A stretch of 64,000 nucleotides of DNA from Bacteroides propionicigenes (GCF_018390535.1 NZ_JAHBBW010000002.1:372001-436000); one strand, 5' to 3'; positions 45,985 through 55,323 are shown, counted from the stretch's first letter. Made by a program: numbers and translations. The notes: generated from the letters alone by a model not told the origin.

Positions 45985-47547
45985 TTAGCCTTTGGATAGT
46001 GAACTCCAGCTGGTGACTCGTTTGCAATGTTGTATATAGTACTTTTCTTCCTCTGAGATATTTGCGGAATCTACATACCACGGCAGGTGCTTTAGCTGAT
46101 AAGGCGCGCTTGTGCGGTAGGCTTCTACGGCTCTGCTACGGCTAAGACCTACACGTGGGCGGTAGAGAGCGAAAGTTGTATCTACCGGTGCCGGATACAG
46201 TCGGTCGTTATTAAGATTCTTGTAGTACCGGCTTTCCCATTGAATTACTTTTTGTTTTTGGTCGTAATGGTCGGGCAAGTCATCAATCCGTAAGGACAAA
46301 CCTATCTTGGCTGCATATTTGTAGTTTTTCTTTAAGAGTTGGTATAGATGGTTGATTGTGTCTTTAGGGCAGCTTTCATCCAGCATTACATCTGCATTTG
46401 TATAGATGTAGTAGTCCGAACAAAATCTGTTTCTGGTTTTCCGATCTTTCCATAAAGCTTTGAAGCCTATGTTCCGGTGTAGATATATCACTTCGTAACG
46501 GCAAGTCTTGTAATATTCCAGTAGCGGGGGATAGCAACTGCCGTTATCCAAGATATGGATATTGGTATATCCCCGCTTCTCCAATGATGCAATAAGTTGT
46601 TTGAGGGTCGTAAGGCGGTTAAAATTATTGATAATAATTGGAATGGCTACAGCTTCCTGTATCTGTGATGGGAAGCATAACTCCATCAGTCGGAAGTAGC
46701 GTGATTTGATGTAGGCGGTAAACCTTTTACTGATAGATATGGACTGCGGTAAGTCGGAATAGTTCCGGATAATGGGAAACCAAAACTTTTTCATTCTTCT
46801 TTTATACCATGAATGGCAACCGAATGGCAGGCGGCTGTTGTTTAATTCATAGCATAGAGCCGGATATTTATCAAAACTGAACTGCAGAGCTTCCGAATAT
46901 GTGGGGTAGGTGAAGCATAGTCCATGTCGGTTGACCTCGACAGAGAAAAAAACATCTTCGTTGAATATATGGTTTTTTGTATGGGCAAGATATTCTTCAA
47001 TTATATGCTTTAGTTTTGAAGTGGCTTGCAGATGGCTGCTTACTTTGCGTAGGGAGAAACCTCCGTTACCCACCTTGAAGTTGGTGATTTGAGAGTTGGG
47101 GCGATGGAAAAGATTGCAGTATTGCTTTTTAATCCATGAAGCCAATGCTAAAAGCGGAAAATTGTATATGGGGCGCACAAGCCAGGGAGCACCTATGTAG
47201 TCGTAACCTTTGTTGCACCATTTTATCAATTCGTCTGTAAATACATAAGCGTCTAACTGGCAGATAAGAATATATTGGCAGTCGGAAAAGCGTTGGTAGA
47301 ATTCGGACGACAGCATTAAACGATTGTAACCGCTGATGCTTTTGAAGTAGTTGTCATCAAATTCTTCCACCGTCAGTTGAGGGTATTCCTCTAATAGAGG
47401 GGTGATATTCAGGCTTTGGGGCTTGATAACGACTAAAGGATGTTTTTGTAAAACCTGATAGATTCTGTCTAAAGATACTTTTTCAAGTTCGTTTAGTTTA
47501 GTCTTGTATACGGGAATGATGACTTTTACTGTATGTTGGATATTCAT
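45985..47547 (-). CDS. Two-domain protein: DUF5672 plus GT2-like glycosyltransferase
   Basis: 520 residues, no signal peptide. N-terminal half (about 1-270) matches DUF5672, a glycosyltransferase-like domain (VKVIIPVYKT, CQLDAYVF, FKVGNGGFSLR). C-terminal half (about 300-520) is a second, GT-A-like domain (IPIIINNFNRL, HILDNGS, YIYTNADVML with a candidate metal site). It probably adds or modifies two positions of a surface glycan. Own -7 box at 47604-47611. Confidence 0.7.
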   Translation of the reverse strand: MNIQHTVKVIIPVYKTKLNELEKVSLDRIYQVLQKHPLVVIKPQSLNITPLLEEYPQLTVEEFDDNYFKSISGYNRLMLSSEFYQRFSDCQYILICQLDAYVFTDELIKWCNKGYDYIGAPWLVRPIYNFPLLALASWIKKQYCNLFHRPNSQITNFKVGNGGFSLRKVSSHLQATSKLKHIIEEYLAHTKNHIFNEDVFFSVEVNRHGLCFTYPTYSEALQFSFDKYPALCYELNNSRLPFGCHSWYKRRMKKFWFPIIRNYSDLPQSISISKRFTAYIKSRYFRLMELCFPSQIQEAVAIPIIINNFNRLTTLKQLIASLEKRGYTNIHILDNGSCYPPLLEYYKTCRYEVIYLHRNIGFKALWKDRKTRNRFCSDYYIYTNADVMLDESCPKDTINHLYQLLKKNYKYAAKIGLSLRIDDLPDHYDQKQKVIQWESRYYKNLNNDRLYPAPVDTTFALYRPRVGLSRSRAVEAYRTSAPYQLKHLPWYVDSANISEEEKYYIQHCKRVTSWSSLSKG

Positions 47548-47603
47548 AGGTGCTTTCTCTTCTTTGTTTCAGGTTTAAAAGCTATTTACATATGTTGTGT
47601 CTA

Positions 47604-47611
47604 CAAAGATA
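47604..47611 (-). promoter_or_regulatory. -7 box TATCTTTG
   Basis: Exact TAnnTTTG on the - strand, 56 bases before the two-domain glycosyltransferase gene. Confidence 0.5.
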
Positions 47612-47674
47612 CTGCAAATAAGTTGAATGGAGAAATATTTGATTGCTATGTAGGTCGTTCTTAATTCTTTTGTT

Positions 47675-47682
47675 TACATTTG
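47675..47682 (+). promoter_or_regulatory. -7 box TACATTTG for the glycosyltransferase operon
   Basis: Exact TAnnTTTG, 75 bases before the GT8 gene; divergent from the box at 47604-47611. Confidence 0.5.
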
Positions 47683-47757
47683 TAGCCGTCTTGTAGCTCC
47701 GTTTAGCATAAAATAAGATTTTGCGTGTAAGTAAATAATATACAACTGATAGAATTT

Positions 47758-48669
47758 ATGGATATTGTTTGTAATATAGATAACGGTTATGTAAAGTATT
47801 GCGTTGTGATGCTGACCTCCTTGTTTGTTAATAATAAAGATGAGAATTTGCATATCCATATTATTGCAGATAATCTTTCGGAGGAGTCGCAACACATTTT
47901 GTCCGATGTGGTAGAGAGGCGGTATAAACAACGCTTATCATTCTATTTGGTTGGAAAAGACTTGCTTTCGAAGTGTCCCATCGATACGAATAATTATATT
48001 TCAATTTCTACTTATTACCGTTGTTTTCTGACCACGATTCTTCCTTCGGATATATCGAAAGTTTTATATTTGGATTGTGACTTGATTGTGTGCAAACCGC
48101 TTGGTACACTGTTCAATATTAATTTGGACGGTTATGCTGTGGGAGCAGTGGAAGATATGTGGAGTGCCAAAGAGAGCCATTATGCCCGTTTACATTATTC
48201 CGAAAAATATTCATACTTTAATGCAGGAGTGTTGCTGGTGAATTTGGATTATTGGAGGCAACATGATATAGAGAAGGAAATAACGGAATATATATCCGAC
48301 TATCCGGAACGTTTATTGTATAATGATCAGGATGTATTGAATGCGGTCTTATATACACGCAGGCTGTTTATTCCTTTCCGTTGGAATATGCAAGATGGTT
48401 TTTTCCGGAAGAAGAGGAAGCTTCGTCCGGGTTCTATCCCTGCATTGGAAGCGGAAATGCCCGAGGCTGCGATTGTGCATTTTACCGGTGGGAAAAAACC
48501 GTGGCATGATAAATCCGTACATCCTTATAAGAAAGAATACCTCAAGTATCTGGATCTCACACAGTGGAGTGGTGAACGTCCTCCTGTCAACTATATGTTC
48601 CGGTTTACCAAGCTGTTTGATTCGATTCAGGGAGTATTTGGATGGAAGAATGTATATAGAAAAATTTAA
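47758..48669 (+). CDS. Glycosyltransferase family 8
   Basis: 303 residues, GT-A fold of the LPS glucosyl/galactosyltransferase type. DxD motif in LYLDCDLIV (about 101-109), FNAGVLLVNL (about 154-163), NDQDVLN (about 188) and the closing HFTGGKKPWH (about 241-250). Retaining transfer of a hexose from a nucleotide sugar to a surface glycan. First of three tightly spaced glycosyltransferase genes. Confidence 0.88.
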   Translation: MDIVCNIDNGYVKYCVVMLTSLFVNNKDENLHIHIIADNLSEESQHILSDVVERRYKQRLSFYLVGKDLLSKCPIDTNNYISISTYYRCFLTTILPSDISKVLYLDCDLIVCKPLGTLFNINLDGYAVGAVEDMWSAKESHYARLHYSEKYSYFNAGVLLVNLDYWRQHDIEKEITEYISDYPERLLYNDQDVLNAVLYTRRLFIPFRWNMQDGFFRKKRKLRPGSIPALEAEMPEAAIVHFTGGKKPWHDKSVHPYKKEYLKYLDLTQWSGERPPVNYMFRFTKLFDSIQGVFGWKNVYRKI

Positions 48670-48674
48670 TTTAT

Positions 48675-49460
48675 ATGAAGGTTACGCTGATTGTTTCAAC
48701 CTACAACAGGCCGGATGCTTTGGTCTTGTGCCTTGAAAGTATATTTCGACAAACTGTATTGCCGGGTGAGATTATCATTGGTGATGACGGATCAAAACAG
48801 GAAACCGTTGATGTTATCCGGGAATATCAAAAGAAATCACCGGTTCCTTTGATACATATTTGGCAGGAAGATAACGGCTTTCAGTTGGCTAAGGCCCGCA
48901 ATAAATGTATTGCGCGTGCCTGTTACGAGTATATCGTTCAAGTGGATGGGGACTTGGTTTTGCATGAGCATTTCATTGAAGATCATTTGCTTTTCGCCGA
49001 GAGAGGATATTATGTAAAAGGGGGGAGGGTCAATATAGACAATCGGCTGACTACCCGTTTGTGCTCGGAAAGGCGCTATGTTCGTCTTGGCTTTTTCAGT
49101 AGGGGATTGATGCGCAGGATAAATGCCATTCATTGCTTGCCTCTGGCAAGATATTTGGCTGTACGTAGAAAGACGGCTCCGGGATTAGGATGCAATATGG
49201 GCTTCTGGCGTGAAGACGCTATCAAAGTGAATGGTTACGATGAATTCTATGTGGGTTGGGGAGGCGAAGATTATGATTTTGCCATTCGTATGCTCCATTC
49301 CGGTCTGCAGAAGAAATCATTGAAATTTGCGGGAATTGTCTTCCATTTGTGGCACAATGACTTGTATATGGATAATCAGGACAAGAACTTTTCACACTAT
49401 CATGCCGTAGAAAACAGCGCCTCGACATGGTGTGAGAAAGGTGTTGCGCAGTATTTGTGA
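48675..49460 (+). CDS. Glycosyltransferase family 2 with GT7C-like C-terminus
   Basis: 261 residues. N-terminal GT2 domain (TLIVSTYNRPDAL, IIIGDDGS at about 33-40, DGDLVLHEHF at about 95) and a C-terminal galactosyltransferase-like GWGGEDYDFAIRM segment (about 194-206). Inverting glycosyl transfer. Starts 5 bases after the GT8 stop; same operon. Confidence 0.88.
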   Translation: MKVTLIVSTYNRPDALVLCLESIFRQTVLPGEIIIGDDGSKQETVDVIREYQKKSPVPLIHIWQEDNGFQLAKARNKCIARACYEYIVQVDGDLVLHEHFIEDHLLFAERGYYVKGGRVNIDNRLTTRLCSERRYVRLGFFSRGLMRRINAIHCLPLARYLAVRRKTAPGLGCNMGFWREDAIKVNGYDEFYVGWGGEDYDFAIRMLHSGLQKKSLKFAGIVFHLWHNDLYMDNQDKNFSHYHAVENSASTWCEKGVAQYL

Positions 49461-49461
49461 T

Positions 49462-50460
49462 ATGGAGTGTAGACCTACTGTTAGCATTATTGTCCCTAAC
49501 TATAACTATGCCGGATATTTAAGAACCCGCATAGAATCCATTTTGGCACAAACTTATCAGGATTTTGAACTTATCTTGTTGGATGATGCATCTACGGACA
49601 ACAGTGCAGAAATATTGGAATATTATCGGAATTGTGATAAAGTGACAATCTGTGATATTAATGCCAAGAATACCGGTTCGCCTTTTCTGCAATGGAAAAA
49701 GGGCGTTACCTTGTCTCAAGGAAAGTATATTTGGATAGCGGAGAGTGATGATTTTGCCGATGAACATTTTCTGGAAACGGCAGTAGAATTATTGGACGCC
49801 TATCCTGATGCCGCTTTGTGTTTTATTGGAGCTTGGTTGGTTGATGGGCATGGTAATAAGCTTAAGAAAGAGTACGACCGTTGGACATGGATGCAACGGC
49901 ATTCGAGTAAGGGCTATGGAGTTTTCCCGGGGAAGAAGTATGTAGCGGGTAATTTATACTGGAAAAACTACGTCTATAATGCAAGCGGAACTGTTTTCAG
50001 AAAGAAGTGTGCGGATTTGTCAGAAACATCTCCGGTATTTGGAATGCGGTACACAGGAGACTGGCTCTTTTGGACGCAATTAGCTTTGACGGGAGATGTG
50101 ATAGAAGTCTATAAGAAGCTTAACTATTACAGGAAGCATGGCAGTAGCGCTACTATTGAGGGACGCCGTTTCGGAACAGCTATTTCTGAGGAGATGGATG
50201 TGATTAAATATATTGAAAGTGCCGTTCCGTTGAATGCTTATGACAGGCTGATACGCCATGGCTCCTTCTTCAAACGTCTTTTGAGGACTCATGTGTCCCA
50301 TGGTGTAGAGAAAGATTTATTTGCCAAGTTCTCCGATTATTGGGGAGATGGCAGGTATGCCTATAGGATAGAACGGATTAATAAATACTTGAGTTTGTTT
50401 CTTTTTTGCTTGAATCGCCAGCGAATGAACAGATGCCGGACGGGTTGGTGGCCGTTCTAA
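49462..50460 (+). CDS. Glycosyltransferase family 2
   Basis: 332 residues from MECRPTVSII, whose ATG comes one base after the previous stop; an ATG at 49432 would overlap that gene by 29 bases. GT2 signatures: SIIVPNYNYAGYLRTRI, LLDDASTDNS (about 40-49), AESDDFADEHF (about 93-103), and GDWLFWTQL acceptor-side segment. Last gene of the three-gene operon. Its final 83 bases overlap the convergent GT9 gene. Confidence 0.88.
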   Translation: MECRPTVSIIVPNYNYAGYLRTRIESILAQTYQDFELILLDDASTDNSAEILEYYRNCDKVTICDINAKNTGSPFLQWKKGVTLSQGKYIWIAESDDFADEHFLETAVELLDAYPDAALCFIGAWLVDGHGNKLKKEYDRWTWMQRHSSKGYGVFPGKKYVAGNLYWKNYVYNASGTVFRKKCADLSETSPVFGMRYTGDWLFWTQLALTGDVIEVYKKLNYYRKHGSSATIEGRRFGTAISEEMDVIKYIESAVPLNAYDRLIRHGSFFKRLLRTHVSHGVEKDLFAKFSDYWGDGRYAYRIERINKYLSLFLFCLNRQRMNRCRTGWWPF

Positions 50461-51481
50461 GTATTCGTTCTATATGTTGTATAATCTTTTCGGAAGTAAT
50501 GCCATTTAGGCACGCATAATCCTTTCTTAGGCAAGTCTTGTTTCCAAAGATGGAACAAGGGCGGCAAGGTAAGTCAATTTGTATGGCATTGTCCATGCTT
50601 TGGTTCCACCCCATGAAACCGGCAAAGGGATGCGTGGCACCCCAGATTGAGATAACGGGCGTACCTGTCAGGGAGGCAAGGTGCATATTGCCGGAATCCA
50701 TGCAAATCATTACTTTCAGATGGCTCATCAGTGCAAGTTCCTCGTTCAGTTTTAGTTTGCCTGCCAAAGACAGTATGTTACTTCCCATAGCAGCCCATTC
50801 TTCCAGCAACTCTTTTTCTGTTTTCCCTCCACCAAAGAGGAATATCCTCCGGTCAGTATGTGCGGATAACTCTTGTATTAGAGCTTTGGTTATTTCTTGA
50901 GGTAGCGTTTTCCCCTTATGTGCGGCAAAGGGGGCTATACCTATCCAGTGCTTGTTGTCCGGTGTTCCGGTTATCTGTTGAAACAAAGCGATATCTCCTT
51001 TATCTTCCCCGAAGATAGAGTGAAAAGTCGTCTTTATCGGATATCCCAACTCCTTGAATACATCTTCATATCGTGTAAATGAGGAGGGAAGCTGTTTCAT
51101 TATTTTATGTCGGGGACGGACTAAGGCTTTTTTTTCTTTACGACCTTTGTCGATATGTGCTACTTTTGCGCCTGCAAGCATGAAGAACATCCGCAGTATT
51201 TTGCTACGCAGCACATTGTGCAAGTCGGCAACAACATCGTAATGTTCTTTTTTCGTCAGTTCGCGGAAGAGACGGAACAAACCTCCGATTCCTTTGTATC
51301 TGCTTACGTCAACTCCCCGGAAGTGTACATTGCAGGGCATTTCTGCAAATAGAGGTTGCATGGAAGGTCTGCTCAATACTGTGATGTCTATTTCCGGGTA
51401 TTGTCGTGCCAATGTAGTAAGGACGGGTACCGTCATTGCCACATCGCCAAGTGCGGATAAGCGTATGACGAGCAGTCTCAT
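50378..51481 (-). CDS. Glycosyltransferase family 9 (LPS heptosyltransferase-like)
   Basis: 367 residues, GT-B fold. N-terminal LLVIRLSALGDVAMTVPVL (about 2-20) and C-terminal MDSGNMHLASLTGTPVISIWG (about 256-276) are the classic GT9 blocks. Transfers a heptose or other sugar to LPS inner core; Bacteroides lipooligosaccharide cores vary, so the sugar is open. ATG overlaps the DUF4254 stop by 4 bases. The 3' end overlaps the convergent GT2 gene by 83 bases, so the last 27 codons are read on both strands. Confidence 0.88.
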   Translation of the reverse strand: MRLLVIRLSALGDVAMTVPVLTTLARQYPEIDITVLSRPSMQPLFAEMPCNVHFRGVDVSRYKGIGGLFRLFRELTKKEHYDVVADLHNVLRSKILRMFFMLAGAKVAHIDKGRKEKKALVRPRHKIMKQLPSSFTRYEDVFKELGYPIKTTFHSIFGEDKGDIALFQQITGTPDNKHWIGIAPFAAHKGKTLPQEITKALIQELSAHTDRRIFLFGGGKTEKELLEEWAAMGSNILSLAGKLKLNEELALMSHLKVMICMDSGNMHLASLTGTPVISIWGATHPFAGFMGWNQSMDNAIQIDLPCRPCSIFGNKTCLRKDYACLNGITSEKIIQHIERILRTATNPSGICSFAGDSSKKETNSSIY

Positions 51482-52083
51482 TTCTTGCCGTAAAGAACAG
51501 GATTCAGAGCCGGGTCGTTATACATTTTCATCTGCTTATATACTTTCATATATTTTTTTCCGCTTTCAATGTCTGCAATCAGTTGTTCGATAGCGGTCGA
51601 AAGGTCTTGCTGTTGTTCCAGCAAGATGTTTAATTTCGTTTCACATTGGGCGTGATGTTCCGGAGCGGTATCAGTGCGCTCTACTTCCTGTTGCATATGA
51701 TAAATCTTCAGTGCAAGGATAGACAGGCGGTCAATGGCCCATGAGGGGCTTTCTGTATTAATGACGGCATCGGGTAGGGTCTGTATGCTCTTGTACTTGT
51801 CAAGGAAATAGCTGTCTATTAATTCTACCAAGTCCGTGCGGTCTTGGTTGGACTTGTCTATTCTTCTTTTAATTTTCAGTGCTTCTATAGGATCGATATT
51901 CGGGTCACGGATAATGTCTTCCAAATGCCATTGAACTGTGTCAATCCAGTTTTTCAGGTATAAGTAATATTCGATACTTCTAACAGGGTATGGATTCTGT
52001 ATAGGCGTATCAACATGATCTGCTTTGTGATAATCAAAAATAGACCGTTTGAAAATCTGGTTGCTTAATTCTGTAAAGTTCAT
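51478..52083 (-). CDS. DUF4254 family protein
   Basis: 201 residues, all-helical and soluble, matches DUF4254, a Bacteroidota family usually found beside LPS glycosyltransferases. Function unknown. The 4-base overlap (ATGA) with the GT9 gene means translational coupling, which supports a role in the same LPS-core step. Confidence 0.8.
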   Translation of the reverse strand: MNFTELSNQIFKRSIFDYHKADHVDTPIQNPYPVRSIEYYLYLKNWIDTVQWHLEDIIRDPNIDPIEALKIKRRIDKSNQDRTDLVELIDSYFLDKYKSIQTLPDAVINTESPSWAIDRLSILALKIYHMQQEVERTDTAPEHHAQCETKLNILLEQQQDLSTAIEQLIADIESGKKYMKVYKQMKMYNDPALNPVLYGKK

Positions 52084-52115
52084 AATGAGCTGTTGTATGG
52101 TTATTATTAGATTTA

Positions 52116-52123
52116 CAAAGTTA
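52116..52123 (-). promoter_or_regulatory. -7 box TAACTTTG for the DUF4254-GT9 operon
   Basis: Exact TAnnTTTG on the - strand, 32 bases before the DUF4254 ATG. Confidence 0.5.
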
Positions 52124-52174
52124 TGTAATTTTTCTTATGATTCCAAATTTAGGGCAATTTTCACTTTTTATCCC

Positions 52175-52182
52175 TATCTTTG
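52175..52182 (+). promoter_or_regulatory. -7 box TATCTTTG for the ABC exporter gene
   Basis: Exact TAnnTTTG, 39 bases before the ATG at 52222; divergent from the DUF4254 promoter. Confidence 0.5.
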
Positions 52183-52221
52183 CCTCCCGATACGAATGTA
52201 ATGAATTAACTGCTTGACCGA

Positions 52222-54060
52222 ATGAAAGAATTCCTCCGACTCCTGCGGCGTTTTGTTCCGCCTTATAAGAAATATTTGATATGGGCATTGTTCCTGAACT
52301 TGTTATCGGCAATTCTGAATATATTCTCTTTCGCTCTGATTATACCTATCCTTCAGATACTTTTCAAGATGGATACCAAGACCTATGAGTTTATTCCCTG
52401 GGATGCTGCCGGAGTGGGTCTGAAAGATATAGTAGCCAATAATTTCTATTACTATGTTACCGAGATGATAGCCTCGCAGGGCGGGTCGCTGACCTTGCTG
52501 ATTCTGGGTGTCTTCTTGGCGGTGATGACGCTGTTGAAAGCATTTTCCTATTTCGCTTCTTCGGCTGTGATGATTCCGCTTCGTACGGGAGTGGTACGCG
52601 ACATCAGGGCGCAGGTGTATAACAAAGTGCTGCATTTGCCGCTGAGTTTCTTCTCCGAAGAACGGAAGGGAGATATTATTGCCCGTATGAGCGGTGATGT
52701 TACCGAGGTTGAGACATCCGTGACCAGTTCACTGGATATGCTGATAAAGAACCCGATACTGATTATAGCCTATTTCGGAACATTGATAGCCATCAGCTGG
52801 CAACTGACGTTGTTTACTTTGCTGGTACTTCCGGGCATGGGCTGGGTAATGGGTACGGTAGGCAAGAAGCTGAAGCGACAGTCGCTGGATGCTCAGGCAA
52901 AGTGGAGTGATACCATGTCTCAGCTGGAAGAAACTTTGGGCGGGTTGCGCATTATAAAAGCCTTTATTGCCGAGAACAAGATGATGGACCGTTTCAATAA
53001 ATGCAGCAACGAATACCGCGATGCCATCAACCGGGTAGCCACCCGCCAGGCATTGGCGCATCCCATGAGTGAGTTCTTGGGGACGTGCGTTATCGTTATC
53101 GTGCTGTGGTTTGGCGGTACATTGATTCTCAGCAACAGTGCGACGATTGATGCCCCTTCGTTCATCTACTATTTGGTGATACTGTACAGCGTTATCAATC
53201 CGTTGAAGGAATTTTCCAAAGCCGGATATAATATTCCCAAAGGTCTTGCCTCTATGGAACGCATCGACAAGATACTCTTTGCCGAGAACCCTATCAAGGA
53301 GCCTGCCTTGCCGAAGCCGCTTTCTTCACTGAATGATAAAGTGGAATTCAAGGACATCAGTTTCAGCTACGACGGTTCGCGTCAGGTACTGAAGCATATC
53401 AATCTGACTGTGCCCAAAGGCAAAACTATCGCATTGGTAGGCCAGTCCGGTTCAGGAAAATCCACGCTGGTCGATTTGCTGCCCCGCTATCACGATGTGC
53501 AGTCGGGTGAGATACGGATAGACGGCTTGAACATCAAAGATGCACGCATTTCCGATTTGCGCGGTCTGATAGGGAACGTCAATCAGGAGGCTATTCTTTT
53601 TAATGACACTTTCTTCAATAACATAGCTTTCGGTGTAGAGAATGCCACTATGGAGCAGGTTATCGAAGCTGCCAAGATAGCCAATGCGCACGACTTCATC
53701 ATGGATACCGAGAAAGGTTACGATACCAATATCGGCGACCGTGGCGGCAAGCTGTCCGGAGGCCAGCGCCAGCGTATCAGTATTGCCCGTGCCATCCTCA
53801 AGAATCCGCCTATACTGATTTTGGATGAGGCTACTTCCGCACTCGATACGGAGTCGGAACGCTTGGTGCAAGAGGCTTTGGAGCGGTTGATGAAAACCCG
53901 CACCACTATCGCCATTGCGCACCGTCTTTCCACAATCAAGAATGCGGATGAAATCTGTGTGCTCTATGAGGGAGAGATTGTGGAACGCGGCAAGCATGAG
54001 GAACTTCTCGCTAAAGACGGCTACTACAAGAAGCTGAATGATATGCAATCTTTGGGATAA
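52222..54060 (+). CDS. MsbA-like ABC exporter (fused membrane and ATPase domains)
   Basis: 612 residues. Six-helix exporter membrane domain (about 15-325) and nucleotide-binding domain (about 345-605): Walker A GQSGSGKST (about 408-416), signature LSGGQRQR, Walker B ILILDEATSALD and H-loop AHRLSTI. Half-transporter acting as homodimer. Family members flip lipid A-core or other lipids; the LPS-gene context supports an MsbA-type role, although several paralogues usually exist per genome. Confidence 0.9.
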   Translation: MKEFLRLLRRFVPPYKKYLIWALFLNLLSAILNIFSFALIIPILQILFKMDTKTYEFIPWDAAGVGLKDIVANNFYYYVTEMIASQGGSLTLLILGVFLAVMTLLKAFSYFASSAVMIPLRTGVVRDIRAQVYNKVLHLPLSFFSEERKGDIIARMSGDVTEVETSVTSSLDMLIKNPILIIAYFGTLIAISWQLTLFTLLVLPGMGWVMGTVGKKLKRQSLDAQAKWSDTMSQLEETLGGLRIIKAFIAENKMMDRFNKCSNEYRDAINRVATRQALAHPMSEFLGTCVIVIVLWFGGTLILSNSATIDAPSFIYYLVILYSVINPLKEFSKAGYNIPKGLASMERIDKILFAENPIKEPALPKPLSSLNDKVEFKDISFSYDGSRQVLKHINLTVPKGKTIALVGQSGSGKSTLVDLLPRYHDVQSGEIRIDGLNIKDARISDLRGLIGNVNQEAILFNDTFFNNIAFGVENATMEQVIEAAKIANAHDFIMDTEKGYDTNIGDRGGKLSGGQRQRISIARAILKNPPILILDEATSALDTESERLVQEALERLMKTRTTIAIAHRLSTIKNADEICVLYEGEIVERGKHEELLAKDGYYKKLNDMQSLG

Positions 54061-54116
54061 GGACAGACGACAGTCGGTTTTTGCGTTTTTTGTCGTCACT
54101 CGTCACTAATCGTTCC

Positions 54117-54141
54117 CTATCCCTTTGCCGGAAAGGGATAG
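54117..54141. terminator. Hairpin CTATCCCTTT / AAAGGGATAG
   Basis: Perfect 10-bp stem with 5-base loop, 57 bases after the ABC exporter stop. No T-run follows directly, so it may be a terminator or simply a structured element. Confidence 0.5.
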
Positions 54142-54168
54142 AGCGTGTGATGACAAGTCGTGTTGACG

Positions 54169-54192
54169 GTGTTGACAAAGATTTGTCAACAC
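54169..54192. repeat. 24-bp palindrome GTGTTGACAAA-GA-TTTGTCAACAC
   Basis: Two perfect 11-bp arms around a 2-base centre, followed by a T-rich stretch (TCTATTTTCTCC). It may be the exporter terminator or a binding site. Between 54193 and 54552 I see no gene; a GGGG...CCCC mini-hairpin at 54302-54318 is the only other structure. Confidence 0.6.
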
Positions 54193-54552
54193 TCTATTTT
54201 CTCCTTCTTAGAGGCCTTGAATCGTGATAATCTCCTTATATTCAGCAATAAAACCTCTCTGATACGAAACTTGTTAATAGCGGTTAAAATCTCCTGTTAT
54301 TGGGGGCGTATTGTCCCCGACTATGCAATATAATAAGAGCATTCCTTGTTGGCAAACTTTTTTTGTTTGATAATTGATTGATAACCAGTAGTTAGTTTCG
54401 CTTAAAAAAGCTAATCTCTACTTATAAGCATACATAGAGGGTTTCAATAACCAACTGATACTGAAGACAAAAGTATATAAAAAAGTCGGATTGTAAAACA
54501 CTGGAAAAGAACCTTCTTTTATCAATCAAGGAAATCAAAAAGTGTATAGAGC

Positions 54553-54599
54553 AAAGTGGCGCATGTATGGTATAGATAATTCCGTACATGCGCCACTTT
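54553..54599 (-). terminator. 15-bp hairpin at the end of the - strand block
   Basis: Perfect 15-bp arms AAAGTGGCGCATGTA (54553-54567) and complement (54585-54599), 17-base loop. It lies 112 bases past the stop of the last - strand gene; CACTTTTTG follows further on in the - direction. It is also the first structural feature on the chromosome side of the G+C-rich block, so it might mark an element end. Confidence 0.55.
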
Positions 54600-54710
54600 C
54601 TTAATCATCTGATTTGCATTGATTTACATTAATTGTTATTATATACTATCATTTGGTACTGATAAGCATTGATTTTGCTTGTGGGGTGTATTATTGTCCA
54701 CCTAAAAAAA

Positions 54711-54914
54711 TCAAGAATATCTCCTTGAAACGGGTTTGACGAGCAGGTCGATGTGCTCGTGTTCAAGGATATGTTCCATAGCCTTGTATATGGGCATCTT
54801 TTCGATACCGGCAATCTTCAGGGCTTCCATCTTGATGGTATTCTCGATGAGCAGCAGGTAGTCTTCCTCCTTCAGCTCAACATATTTCTGTGACTGTGAT
54901 TTTAATTTTGCCAT
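54711..54914 (-). CDS. Small hypothetical protein
   Basis: 67 residues from MAKLKSQSQK (the longer frame to 54956 lies inside the next gene). Lys/Glu-rich, predicted mainly helical, no Cys, no signal. Last gene of a three-gene - strand group (DUF-like protein, RNase H-like protein, this) with gaps of -4 and 10 bases. No family recognised. Confidence 0.6.
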   Translation of the reverse strand: MAKLKSQSQKYVELKEEDYLLLIENTIKMEALKIAGIEKMPIYKAMEHILEHEHIDLLVKPVSRRYS

Positions 54915-54924
54915 ATTGATGTTG

Positions 54925-55323
54925 TTATTTGTTTCCGAAGTCGGCAGGAATCTCACCCCACAGGCGGTTGTCCCAGTGCAGCACTTCGATGTCCTTGATT
55001 CTTGCCTCCATCACTTTGAGGAATATCTCCGCTTTCTGCAATGCCGGGCATCTGCGTGAAGAGGCTGTCTGTTTGTTACAATACCACGTGATGGCTGTAA
55101 TGCTGTCCGAGTAGATTGTTCGCGGACTTTCCGGATGTTCCATGACATATCTGACCGCCTCGACAATGCCGAGAAACTCCCCGATATTGTTCGTCCAGTT
55201 ACCGATAGCTTTGGAAAAGAGTTCTTTTCCTGAAGAGAGGTCGACAGCCCGGAAGCGTGTCAACCTCTCTTTTGCAGAATGGGCACCGTCGGTCGCAATA
55301 CCCACGACCGGTTTTTCTTTCAT
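54925..55323 (-). CDS. RNase H-like fold protein
   Basis: 132 residues from MKEKPVVGIA. The four acidic positions of retroviral-type RNase H are visible: Asp12 (ATDG), Glu49 (NIGEFLGIVEA), Asp73 (YSDSITA) and Asp128 (WGEIPADFG). So it is probably a catalytic hydrolase of RNA in RNA-DNA hybrids. Chromosomal RNase HI is usually longer or has other domains; small copies occur in mobile elements. ATG overlaps the previous stop by 4 bases. A much longer frame on the same strand is an artefact that runs through the neighbour. Confidence 0.78.
   Translation of the reverse strand: MKEKPVVGIATDGAHSAKERLTRFRAVDLSSGKELFSKAIGNWTNNIGEFLGIVEAVRYVMEHPESPRTIYSDSITAITWYCNKQTASSRRCPALQKAEIFLKVMEARIKDIEVLHWDNRLWGEIPADFGNK

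Noticed and set aside
54200..54550. tRNA or attachment-site tRNA gene at the junction
   Set aside because: No cloverleaf or CCA-type end could be found.
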